From Cyclobacteriaceae bacterium (GTDB lineage Bacteria; Bacteroidota; Bacteroidia; Cytophagales; Cyclobacteriaceae), in NCBI GenBank assembly GCA_028285445.1, contig JANQPQ010000033.1, forward strand, positions 1-64,000: 64,000 nt of DNA, read 5' to 3'. This document shows positions 9,568 to 17,579 of this stretch, in pieces (position 1 is the stretch's first letter; the number at the start of each line of letters is the position of its first letter). Under the pieces are notes generated by a model, which was not told where the DNA came from, did not search any database, and saw only the letters and a program-made list of their open reading frames with translations. A program made the translations under genes and the position numbers.

Positions 9568-10714
9568 AGATAGCGCCATCTTGTGCAAATGGACAGTGGT
9601 GCTGAGCCTGTTGGTATATGGTTGTGGGGATACCAGTCAATCGGGACAAAATGTTACCACGGATGCTACTAGGCAGCTTGATCTTGAGTACGCCATAGGA
9701 TTCACCGCTGAATACATTGATAACTACAAATTAGTTACGGTGCCAAAGCCGTTCAGAAATGCCAGTAGTGGATTTAAGTACGCTTTGGTGCCTCATGGAG
9801 ATGACATTCCCGAATTGCCTGCTGATGTTAAGGTGGTTAGAATTCCAATTCAAACCGTTGTCTGTACTTCTACCACACATTTGCCCTTGCTGGATCTTCT
9901 TGATGAATCGGATAAACTAGTAGGTTTTCCTACAGTAAAATACATCTCCTCCGAGACGATTCAACAAAGAATAAGGGATGAAAAAGTGCGAGACCTCGGC
10001 TCGGAAAAAGGCTTGAATGTAGAGTCGCTGCTGGATCTGCAACCAGAACTAATGATGACCTATGTTATGAATGCAGACTACACAACCCTTGATCAAATTG
10101 AAAATGCGAACATTCCGGTAGTCCTCAATGCTGAATACCTTGAAGAGACGCCACTGGGTAGAGCTGAATGGATAAAATTTGCCGCCTTGTTTTTCGACAA
10201 AGAGCAACAGGCTGATTCAGTATTTAGTGCTATTAGAGATAACTATCTGCGAATTCAAGGGTTGGCGGATGCAACGAGCACCAAGCCTAGCGTTTACAGT
10301 GGCGTGGTTTATGGTGATTCCTGGTTTATGCCAAGCGGAAATAGCTGGGCCGGCAAATTTTTTAAGGATGCAGGCGCCAATTTTCTATGGTCTGAAACAA
10401 CGGCTGACGGCAGCCTTGAACTAAGTTTTGAGTCTGTATACGATACGGCCTACGAGGCCGATTTCTGGATTGGCACAGCATCATTTGGTGCCTTGGCAGA
10501 AATTGAAGCCAGCGACTCCCGCTACACTAATTTCAAGGCATTTAAAGAAGGTACGGTGTTTACTTACAATGCAAGAGTAACTGAGAGCGGTGGCAATGAT
10601 TTTTTTGAGTCTGGCTTTGCCAGGCCCGACCTGGTTTTGGCAGATTTATTCAAAATACTGCATCCCGAAAAACTACCTGAGCACCAATTGTACTTCTATA
10701 GCCAGTTGAAATAA
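9554..10714 (+). CDS. ABC importer substrate-binding lipoprotein (BtuF/FepB type)
   Basis: Periplasmic-binding lipoprotein of 386 residues from the ATG at 9554, which overlaps the end of meaB by 14 bases. The start gives a lipoprotein signal with the lipobox LVYGC near residues 20-24. Class III binding-protein features are visible: the VVCTSTTHLPLLDLL helix start, the LLDLQPELMMTY segment and a long linker helix before the second lobe. It precedes a FecCD-type permease and an ATPase on the same strand. Members of this family bind ferric siderophores, haem or cobalamin, and sequence alone does not settle which. Placement directly after meaB favours a corrinoid. No TonB-dependent receptor and no recognisable cobalamin riboswitch were found beside it. 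Confidence 0.85.
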   Translation: MRRNKDSAILCKWTVVLSLLVYGCGDTSQSGQNVTTDATRQLDLEYAIGFTAEYIDNYKLVTVPKPFRNASSGFKYALVPHGDDIPELPADVKVVRIPIQTVVCTSTTHLPLLDLLDESDKLVGFPTVKYISSETIQQRIRDEKVRDLGSEKGLNVESLLDLQPELMMTYVMNADYTTLDQIENANIPVVLNAEYLEETPLGRAEWIKFAALFFDKEQQADSVFSAIRDNYLRIQGLADATSTKPSVYSGVVYGDSWFMPSGNSWAGKFFKDAGANFLWSETTADGSLELSFESVYDTAYEADFWIGTASFGALAEIEASDSRYTNFKAFKEGTVFTYNARVTESGGNDFFESGFARPDLVLADLFKILHPEKLPEHQLYFYSQLK

Positions 10715-10731
10715 GGCTATTTACCAGCGAC

Positions 10732-11781
10732 ATGTCAGTAGCTAAAAAAACAAATCACTTTCTACTCATCGTGGTGGTGCTACCGATGGTTCTGGTATTG
10801 CTTTTTGTATTAAATATTTCCCTGGGAAGTGTAAAAATTCCTTTGTCAGATATTTTGGAAATACTTAGTGGTGGAGCAGGTGAAAGGGCCACGTGGTCTA
10901 ACATAATCTGGGACTTTAGAGTACCCAAGGCTATTACAGCTGTGTTAGCCGGAGCTGCACTTTCAATTTCAGGGATGAAAATGCAAACATTTTTTCGCAA
11001 TCCCCTCGCAGGACCCTTTGTGCTGGGCATTAGTTCTGGCGCCAGTTTAGGTGTTGCCATACTTATACTGGCATCGGCTATGTTAGGTAGTTTCCTTTCC
11101 GATTTCGCCACAAATAGCTGGCTGGTGGTGCTGGCAGCTACAAGCGGATCTGCGCTGGTTTTGCTCTTAGTAGTATTGGTGTCTATCCGAGTTCGTGATA
11201 GCATGACTATACTGATTATAGGTTTGATGTTCGGCAGTGCCACCGGGGCAATTGTAGGCATACTGCAATTCTTTAGCAATTCAGAACAAATACAAATGTA
11301 CCTGATCTGGACCTTTGGGAGCCTGGGGGGGGTAAGCTGGTCAGAGCTGAAAGTGTTTATGTCTATGGTAGGAATCGGCTTGGTTGTGGTCATAACTATG
11401 ATTAAGCCATTGAATGCCTTACTACTTGGAGAGAACTACGCTCGGAGTATGGGAATTAATCTGAAAAGTACCAGAATATTGATAGTAGTGATTACAAGCC
11501 TATTGGCAGGAAGTACCACCGCATTTTGCGGACCCATAGCATTCATTGGAATTGCTGTTCCACACTTGGTACGACTGCTAATAGACACCAGTGATCATAA
11601 AAAGCTAATTCCTGCCATTGCCCTGGGAGGAGCTATCATTCTACTCTTCTGTGATACACTGGCACAGTTACCGGGTAGTCATCATGTCATCCCCATTAAT
11701 GCAGTTACATCTTTAGTAGGGGCGCCGGTGGTGGTTTGGGTAATTCTTCGTAAGAAAAACTTTGGAAGAACCTTTGGTTGA
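10732..11781 (+). CDS. FecCD/BtuC-family ABC importer permease
   Basis: Inner-membrane permease of 349 residues with about ten hydrophobic helices, the normal size for BtuC/FecCD proteins. Family signatures include RVPKAITAVLAGAALSISG, the FRNPLAGPFVLGISSGASLG segment, AFCGPIAFIGIAVPHLVRLL (coupling region) and a C-terminal LPGSHHVIPINAVTSLVGAPVVVWVIL stretch. It begins 17 bases after the binding protein gene and overlaps the ATPase gene by 20 bases, so the three are translated as one unit. Substrate is not determinable from the permease; corrinoid or ferric siderophore import fits. Confidence 0.92.
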   Translation: MSVAKKTNHFLLIVVVLPMVLVLLFVLNISLGSVKIPLSDILEILSGGAGERATWSNIIWDFRVPKAITAVLAGAALSISGMKMQTFFRNPLAGPFVLGISSGASLGVAILILASAMLGSFLSDFATNSWLVVLAATSGSALVLLLVVLVSIRVRDSMTILIIGLMFGSATGAIVGILQFFSNSEQIQMYLIWTFGSLGGVSWSELKVFMSMVGIGLVVVITMIKPLNALLLGENYARSMGINLKSTRILIVVITSLLAGSTTAFCGPIAFIGIAVPHLVRLLIDTSDHKKLIPAIALGGAIILLFCDTLAQLPGSHHVIPINAVTSLVGAPVVVWVILRKKNFGRTFG

Positions 11782-12769
11782 AACTAGCCCCATATTAAAC
11801 ACAAATAATCTCGCGGTAGGGTATCGACCCGGAGACAGCGAAAATAGGGTTTTGAGCGCTATCAACCTGTCATTAGATGCTGGAGAATTGATTTGCTTCA
11901 TGGGACGAAATGGTGTGGGTAAATCAACCTTGCTACGAACCTTGGCTGGCTTACAGCCCGCGCTCGACGGTGAAGTTACCATCAGTGGGTCTCCCCTTAA
12001 CAGTTATTCTCCCGGTGAATTAGCGAAGATGATTAGCCTTGTACTAACTGACACAATTAGCGCTGGCAACCTCACTTCACTGGATGTTATAAAACTGGGG
12101 CGCTATCCATATGTTAACTGGCTAACACAGTTTTCAGCCCAAGACCAGACCAAGGTGGATGAAGCCATCAACCTAACCTCAGTTGAAGGGTTGCTGCACA
12201 AAAAAGTGTTTGAGCTTAGTGATGGGCAGCGGCAAAAAGTGATGATAGCCCGGGCATTAGCTCAGGATGGCGAGCTGATGATTTTGGATGAACCCAACTC
12301 CCACCTTGATCTCAACAATCGTGTGGAGATCATGTCGCTTTTAAGAGATCTTTCCAAAAACACCAACAAGGCAATTCTAATTGCGACACATGAACTGGAC
12401 CTGGCCCTGCAAACAGCAGACAGGTTATGGCTTGCCGGAGAATCTGGTGAAATTGTACAGGGCGTTGCAGAGGATCTTGTGCTAAATGGAGAATTTGATC
12501 GCGTTTTTAGCATGAAGGGCTTTGATCTTAAGACTGGCAAAGTGCAAATCAATACCACCTACAGATTACAAGTTCGCCTTGAAGGAGAGGGGGCCACTTA
12601 CCTCTGGACGAAGAATGCACTGGAGCGCAATGGCATTAGTACTAGCAGTAATTCTGAGCCTAGTGAGATTTATGTTAGTGAAAACCCCCTGCAATGGACT
12701 ATTAAGTCCGCGGATGGAGAGAATGTCTTTTACACTATCGCCGAACTCTTGACCCACCTCAAAGGCTGA
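11762..12769 (+). CDS. ABC importer ATP-binding protein (FecE/BtuD type)
   Basis: ATPase subunit of the same importer. Walker A is GRNGVGKST, the signature motif LSDGQ, Walker B LMILDEP, and the H-loop is the His in ATHELD. The position after Walker B is Asn-Ser-His-Leu-Asp. There is no ATG near the 5' end. TTG codons at 11762 and 11774 are candidate starts, both inside the last codons of the permease gene, which fits translational coupling. Beyond the ATPase core there is an additional C-terminal domain of about 80 residues (from around residue 255). Such extensions are seen in several Bacteroidota importers, with unknown function. Confidence 0.9.
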   Translation: MEEPLVETSPILNTNNLAVGYRPGDSENRVLSAINLSLDAGELICFMGRNGVGKSTLLRTLAGLQPALDGEVTISGSPLNSYSPGELAKMISLVLTDTISAGNLTSLDVIKLGRYPYVNWLTQFSAQDQTKVDEAINLTSVEGLLHKKVFELSDGQRQKVMIARALAQDGELMILDEPNSHLDLNNRVEIMSLLRDLSKNTNKAILIATHELDLALQTADRLWLAGESGEIVQGVAEDLVLNGEFDRVFSMKGFDLKTGKVQINTTYRLQVRLEGEGATYLWTKNALERNGISTSSNSEPSEIYVSENPLQWTIKSADGENVFYTIAELLTHLKG

Positions 12770-12861
12770 ATAATCTTAACGGAAAAATTAGAATTCCGTG
12801 ATAATTATTCAAACTATAATCTTTTAACTTGTGTTTGGCATAAGATCTTGAGTTACACTCT

Positions 12862-14193
12862 ATGAGGCATGTTGTAATTATTGGGAATGGAATAGCCGGC
12901 ATAACGGCTGCGCGACATATACGTAAGTTGGGCGATGATCGAATTACTGTGATATCCGCAGAGACGGAGCATTTCTTTTCTCGCACAGCGCTGATGTACA
13001 TTTATATGGGGCACATGAAGTTTGAGCATACAAAACCTTATGAAGACTGGTTTTGGGCGAAGAACAAAATTGACCTCAAGAAGACCTATGTTGAAAGAGT
13101 CGATTCCGGGCAAAAGCAATTACACTGCTCGGGAGGTGAGGTTTTGTCTTATGACAGTCTGATAATTGCTACCGGCTCCAAGTCCAATAAGTTTGGTTGG
13201 CCTGGCCAGGATCTTCCCGGGGTTCAAGGTCTCTACAGCTACCAAGACCTGGAACTAATGGAGCTCAATACCCAAGCTGCCAACAGTGCAGTAATCGTTG
13301 GTGGTGGGTTAATCGGGATAGAAATGGCCGAAATGCTGATGTCGCGGGGAATAGCCGTCACCTTCCTGATAATGGAAGATGGATATTGGAGAAATGTACT
13401 TCCTAAAGAGGATGCTGATCTCATTGGCAGACATGCGATAGCTCATGGTGTCGATTTAAAGTTGGGTACCCAGTTAAAGGAAATTGTTGCTGGTGACGAT
13501 GGTCGTGTGGCGAAAGTTGTTACTGATAGTGGAGAAGAAATTATATGCGATTTTGTCGGTCTGACACCGGGTGTAAGCCCCAATGTGGATTTCCTTTCAG
13601 ATTCTGGAATAGATATCAACCGGGGTGTTTTGGTAGATGATCAGCTGAAGACCAATGTCGATAACGTATATGCCATTGGTGATTGCGCCGAGATTAAAAA
13701 TCCAAATGAACGACGACGCCCGATTGAAGCGGTGTGGTATACCGGAAGAATGATGGGAGAAACAGTAGCCAGGACTATCTGCGGCAAACCTACCAGGTAC
13801 AACCCCGGATTTTGGTTCAATTCCGCCAAGTTTTTTGATATTGAATACCAGACTTACGGCTATGTAGCACCCAACTTACTCGAAAATGAGGACGTTTTCT
13901 ATTGGGAACATGAGGCAGGAGAAATCTCTCTTCGATTAGTATTCGACAAAAATGAAGGTCACCTGCTTGGGATCAACGTGTTTGGAATAAGACTTAAACA
14001 CGAGGTTTGCGAATCATGGCTTCGAAATAAAAGCCATGTCCAAGCCGTAATGAAAGACCTGCACAAGGCCAATTTCGATCCCGAATTTTTCTCAAGATAT
14101 GAACATCAAATAGCGCAGGAATTCAACAAGCGTTTTCCAGGACTGAGCGTGGACGTGAAAAAAAGAGGCTTGTTCTCCCAAATCTTTAGTTAG
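12862..14193 (+). CDS. FAD-dependent pyridine nucleotide-disulfide-type oxidoreductase
   Basis: Flavoprotein of 443 residues with two dinucleotide-binding folds. The FAD-binding GNGIAG sits at residues 8-13, ATGS follows the first domain, the NAD(P)H-binding VIVGGGLIGIEMAE lies near residue 145, and the second FAD contact is VYAIGDCAE. No CxxxxC redox disulfide is present, so it belongs with the NirB/rubredoxin reductase/NADH oxidase-like group rather than with disulfide reductases. It stops two bases before the polyferredoxin gene. The obvious reading is that it passes electrons from NAD(P)H to, or from, that membrane Fe-S protein. The physiological acceptor is unknown. The C-terminal 100 residues are longer than in simple NADH oxidases. 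Confidence 0.85.
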   Translation: MRHVVIIGNGIAGITAARHIRKLGDDRITVISAETEHFFSRTALMYIYMGHMKFEHTKPYEDWFWAKNKIDLKKTYVERVDSGQKQLHCSGGEVLSYDSLIIATGSKSNKFGWPGQDLPGVQGLYSYQDLELMELNTQAANSAVIVGGGLIGIEMAEMLMSRGIAVTFLIMEDGYWRNVLPKEDADLIGRHAIAHGVDLKLGTQLKEIVAGDDGRVAKVVTDSGEEIICDFVGLTPGVSPNVDFLSDSGIDINRGVLVDDQLKTNVDNVYAIGDCAEIKNPNERRRPIEAVWYTGRMMGETVARTICGKPTRYNPGFWFNSAKFFDIEYQTYGYVAPNLLENEDVFYWEHEAGEISLRLVFDKNEGHLLGINVFGIRLKHEVCESWLRNKSHVQAVMKDLHKANFDPEFFSRYEHQIAQEFNKRFPGLSVDVKKRGLFSQIFS

Positions 14194-14195
14194 TA

Positions 14196-15977
14196 ATGAA
14201 ATTAATTAGAAACATAGGTTTATTACTTTTCCTAATTGGCTTCTTCACTTTTGTCGGGGCTTTCTTTATCCCTAGTTATTACCTCCATTCCAACATTGTT
14301 GAGCGGTATGTCAGTGGAGATGAGAAAGTGGAGTCTATAGTGCTTTCCCATGGCCTTTTAAATTTACCTTTCTCATCAAGCTTTTCATTCGTTTCCAAAT
14401 TGAACGATGTACTGCTACAGGCAAATGACAACGCGTTGGAGTACTATGGCATATCTGAGAAGGAAATTGATCTAATAACCTACCGCAGTAATAGCGAACA
14501 ATTTAATATCTCAATTGTCGATTCGGTTTTCAGCCAAAATAATGAAGTTGATGCCTACAAGCGTAAAAGCTTTTATGATTACGGTAATTGGCTCGATGGA
14601 AGAACTTTTTCGTCTAAGGAGGATTTGCAAAGTAATGTAGCCCTCGTAGTTGGCAACATAAAAACCTATGGCATCATTAGTGATAAGGGCTTCAATAAAT
14701 ACGAAATAAAATCGCTCAAATATAATTTCACTAAAGACGCCAGCGGTGGCCTGATCAGGCAAAGAGGGGGCCTATTCCTGTTTCTTACTTACGGGTTCTG
14801 CATAATTGGGGCCCTTATGTACATCCTCCCTAAAAGGAAAGCACTTCCCGGCATTAAGAACAACGGCATCTATTTCAATGCAATGAAAAATGGAGGCTGG
14901 CTGGGAATTTTGACTGGCGCCTTCCTCATCCTTTTTTACATAGTACTTTATTACTATCCTGAGTACATGACCTCTTGGGTAATAATGGTAGACCCTGTTA
15001 GCGAATTGCTGAGTGGAAATCCGGCTGGACAATTTTTTCTATATGGGTTTTTATACACCCTATGCGTGTTGGTGATGGGTGTTCGGATGATGATAAAGTA
15101 TCGCCACAGCCAATATCATATCATTAGAACAGCTTCAGTGATGTTTTTTCAGACAGCTTTTGCTTTTCTAATTCCAGAGATTCTGGTTCGATTAAAACAA
15201 CCTTATTTCGATTTTAAAAATATTTGGCCACTTGACTACGATTTCTTTTTTGATAATGAATTGAACAACCTCATTGAAAGCGGTGGCATTGGCATTTTCA
15301 TGCTTGGCTGGGGCATAGCCCTGGTACTAATAGCTGTACCGGTCCTCACTTATTTCTTCGGAAAACGCTGGTATTGCTCCTGGGTTTGTGGTTGTGGTGG
15401 TTTGGCCGAAACACTAGGCGATCCTTACCGGCAACTTTCAAATAAGAGCTTAAAGGCCTGGAAGGTCGAGCGTATTCTGATACATGGTGTATTGGGCTTC
15501 GCAATATTAATGACTGCCGGAGTTCTGTATACCTACTGGACAGGCAGCAGTGAAATTCTCGGGTTTAGCAGTTACTCGGTCAGAGAAACTTATGGCGCCT
15601 GGATCGGTGCAGGTTTCGCCGGGGTAGTTGGTACTGGTTTCTACCCACTAATGGGCAATAGGGTTTGGTGTCGCTTCGGTTGTCCGCTGGCCGCCTACCT
15701 CGGTATGGTACAACGATTTAAGTCTCGTTTCCGCATCACCACTAATGGCGGGCAGTGCATTTCCTGTGGCAATTGTTCTACCTACTGCGAAATGGGGATC
15801 GACGTGCGGTGGTACGCCCAGAGGGGACAAAATATTGTAAGATCTTCTTGCGTCGGTTGTGGGGTCTGTTCTTCAGTTTGCCCTCGTGGCGTGCTAAAAC
15901 TTGAGAATGGGCCTGAAGCCGGCAGATTCGGTGAGCCTATTCTTATTGGCAATGATGGGGTAAAGGTAAATTCCTAA
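14196..15977 (+). CDS. Membrane polyferredoxin, NapH/NosR/CcoG-like
   Basis: Membrane Fe-S protein of 593 residues. Residues of about 5-30 form a first transmembrane helix, 30-190 a soluble extracytoplasmic-looking domain that I do not recognise, then several helices. The cytoplasmic cysteine motifs include CSWVCGCGG after a helix and CRFGCPLAAYLG, typical of NapH/NosR-type proteins. Two 4Fe-4S ferredoxin motifs follow near the C-terminus, CISCGNCSTYCEMG and CVGCGVCSSVCPRG. It starts two bases after the FAD oxidoreductase gene. Such proteins move electrons between quinol or NAD(P)H and a periplasmic enzyme. No nitrate, nitrous oxide or cytochrome oxidase genes are adjacent, so the partner is open. 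The lack of a recognisable FMN-binding domain sets it apart from NosR. Confidence 0.85.
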   Translation: MKLIRNIGLLLFLIGFFTFVGAFFIPSYYLHSNIVERYVSGDEKVESIVLSHGLLNLPFSSSFSFVSKLNDVLLQANDNALEYYGISEKEIDLITYRSNSEQFNISIVDSVFSQNNEVDAYKRKSFYDYGNWLDGRTFSSKEDLQSNVALVVGNIKTYGIISDKGFNKYEIKSLKYNFTKDASGGLIRQRGGLFLFLTYGFCIIGALMYILPKRKALPGIKNNGIYFNAMKNGGWLGILTGAFLILFYIVLYYYPEYMTSWVIMVDPVSELLSGNPAGQFFLYGFLYTLCVLVMGVRMMIKYRHSQYHIIRTASVMFFQTAFAFLIPEILVRLKQPYFDFKNIWPLDYDFFFDNELNNLIESGGIGIFMLGWGIALVLIAVPVLTYFFGKRWYCSWVCGCGGLAETLGDPYRQLSNKSLKAWKVERILIHGVLGFAILMTAGVLYTYWTGSSEILGFSSYSVRETYGAWIGAGFAGVVGTGFYPLMGNRVWCRFGCPLAAYLGMVQRFKSRFRITTNGGQCISCGNCSTYCEMGIDVRWYAQRGQNIVRSSCVGCGVCSSVCPRGVLKLENGPEAGRFGEPILIGNDGVKVNS

Positions 15978-16056
15978 TCTTACAATTTCCGGGTAACTAA
16001 TTTCAGGTTGATCCTTTTATAAGGTATGCAGCCTTGCGTTTTAATCTCCACAAGAC

Positions 16057-16077
16057 GTACTTTGTTGTTCAAAGTAC
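16057..16077. promoter_or_regulatory. Dyad operator before membrane protein/winged-helix operon
   Basis: Perfect inverted repeat GTACTTTG (16057-16064), 5-base spacer, CAAAGTAC (16070-16077), ending 4 bases before the ATG at 16082. The operon's second gene encodes a winged-helix DNA-binding protein, so autoregulation by that protein is the simple explanation (inference). Confidence 0.6.
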
Positions 16078-16081
16078 TTTT

Positions 16082-16699
16082 ATGACAGAAGACAAATACA
16101 AACAGGATCTCCAGGAGATCAAAGAGATAATGAGCCGCTCTTCGCGGTTTATCTCGCTAAGTGGACTAGCCGGAATTTTTGCTGGTGTTTTTGCATTGGT
16201 TGGAGCATACGCCGCCTTTAAGACCGTTTATGTTTCAAACGAGTTTTCTTCATACAGCAGGGTCATTATCACTACTGACCACCTGACCACATTACTGCTA
16301 ATTGCACTACTAACCATAGTGGCTTCCATCAGTACGGGCATTTACTTCACTACCCGACAAGCAAAAAAGCAGAATCAAAAAATCTGGGACCTGCAAACCA
16401 GGCGCCTGCTTATTAACCTTGCCATTCCATTGGTTACTGGCGGCCTTCTCTGTCTTACCCTTTTGCTACAAGGCTATGTCGGCATTATATCGCCACTGAC
16501 TTTAATCTTCTACGGACTGGCACTGGTTAATGCCAGCAAGTATACACTAGGCGAAATTCGCAGCCTTGGGCTAGCGCAAATAATCCTTGGCCTCATTGCG
16601 ATGCAGTTTATAGGATATGGGTTGATATTTTGGGCCATAGGCTTTGGCTTATTGCACATCATCTACGGGGCCGTTATGCAAATGAGGTATAAGTCGTGA
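16082..16699 (+). CDS. Small multi-pass membrane protein of unknown function
   Basis: Protein of 205 residues beginning MTEDKYKQDLQEIKEIM, with five to six hydrophobic helices (first around residues 25-45). I do not recognise a named family, but a protein of this shape next to a short winged-helix gene is a familiar Bacteroidota pairing. The ATG at 16082 is preferred to one at 16034, since the dyad operator sits between them and the extra residues are not conserved-looking. The stop overlaps the next start in GTGA. It is probably the membrane partner, or the regulated target, of the downstream regulator. Confidence 0.7.
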   Translation: MTEDKYKQDLQEIKEIMSRSSRFISLSGLAGIFAGVFALVGAYAAFKTVYVSNEFSSYSRVIITTDHLTTLLLIALLTIVASISTGIYFTTRQAKKQNQKIWDLQTRRLLINLAIPLVTGGLLCLTLLLQGYVGIISPLTLIFYGLALVNASKYTLGEIRSLGLAQIILGLIAMQFIGYGLIFWAIGFGLLHIIYGAVMQMRYKS

Positions 16700-16986
16700 A
16701 GAACCTACTAAAGGATCTGGATAAGGCCTTCGAGAACAAGGTTAGGCTGGGTGTTATGTCAGCGCTAATTGTAAACGAATACCTGGATTTTAACTCATTG
16801 AAAGAATTACTTGATGTGACTGATGGAAACCTCGCTAGTCATCTGAAATACCTGGAGAAGAATAAGTATATCAAGTTCAAAAAAGAGTTCCTGGATAGAA
16901 AGCCCAACACCAAATACTCAGTAACTGCCAAGGGCAAGGATGCTTTCCTTAAACATATTAAGGCCATCGAGCAATTACTGAAATAA
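16696..16986 (+). CDS. Winged-helix transcriptional regulator (MarR/HTH_34-like)
   Basis: A 96-residue single-domain winged-helix protein with a GTG start overlapping the previous stop by four bases. The sequence pattern matches short ArsR/MarR-like regulators: an N-terminal helix (LLKDLDKAFENKVRLGVMSAL), helix-turn-helix with DVTDGNLASHLKYLEKNKYI as recognition region, and a wing with RKPNTKYSVTAKG. There is no ligand-binding domain. Translational coupling to the membrane protein suggests the pair works together. The dyad at 16057-16077 is its likely target. Confidence 0.85.
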   Translation: MKNLLKDLDKAFENKVRLGVMSALIVNEYLDFNSLKELLDVTDGNLASHLKYLEKNKYIKFKKEFLDRKPNTKYSVTAKGKDAFLKHIKAIEQLLK

Positions 16987-17069
16987 GGCAATTCACCAGT
17001 GGGTTGAAATACTCCTCATCATTTCTTTAAATTAGTACCTAACGCAAGTTTGCTCTGAAATTAATAGAT

Positions 17070-17579
17070 GTGCAGAACCAGGAGCTTTGGGACAAAATCA
17101 GAAGGTTTGAAATTGGTGACCCCACTGCCGAATTCACCTTTGTTGAAAGGTTAGCCCGTGAAAACAGTTGGTCACTGGAGTACTCTGCTCGTGCAGTACT
17201 GGAATACAAGAAATTCATGTTTCTAATCCGTATCGCTTCGCACCCCTTAACGCCCTCCGATCAGGTTGACCAAGTTTGGCACCTGCATCTTCTATACACA
17301 GAATCTTATTGGGAAGAGTTCTGTTTAGGAGTTTTAAAGCAAAAAGTACAGCACGGACCCACAAAAGGAGGATCTGATGAAAAGGCAAAATTTGACAATT
17401 GGTACGAAAAGACCAAGGAATTGTATCGATCCACATTCGGCGTAGATGTCCCGGACGACATTTGGCCACCTAGCGAAATCAGGTTTGGGCAAATCAGGTT
17501 TACCAGAGTTAACTTACATAAGAACTGGATTATCAGAAAACCAAGACTATTTACAAAGTGGAAACTCTCGAAAAACTAA
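17070..17579 (+). CDS. GRDP-like (glycine-rich domain protein-like) small protein
   Basis: A 169-residue soluble protein with a GTG start and no signal peptide. The segment VDQVWHLHLLYTESYWEEFC around residues 66-85 matches the DxVWHxHxLxxxxY motif of the GRDP-like family, named from plant glycine-rich proteins and also found in bacteria. The conserved Trp, two His and Tyr could bind metal or be structural; no activity is established. The 3' end overlaps by 22 bases with the next gene, which encodes a Cys/Gly-tailed protein, so the two are almost certainly co-translated and functionally linked. Confidence 0.7.
   Translation: MQNQELWDKIRRFEIGDPTAEFTFVERLARENSWSLEYSARAVLEYKKFMFLIRIASHPLTPSDQVDQVWHLHLLYTESYWEEFCLGVLKQKVQHGPTKGGSDEKAKFDNWYEKTKELYRSTFGVDVPDDIWPPSEIRFGQIRFTRVNLHKNWIIRKPRLFTKWKLSKN

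Noticed and set aside
9500..10731. Possible cobalamin riboswitch ahead of the binding protein or permease genes
   Set aside because: No recognisable B12-box or aptamer was found; the binding protein gene overlaps meaB by 14 bases, leaving no leader.
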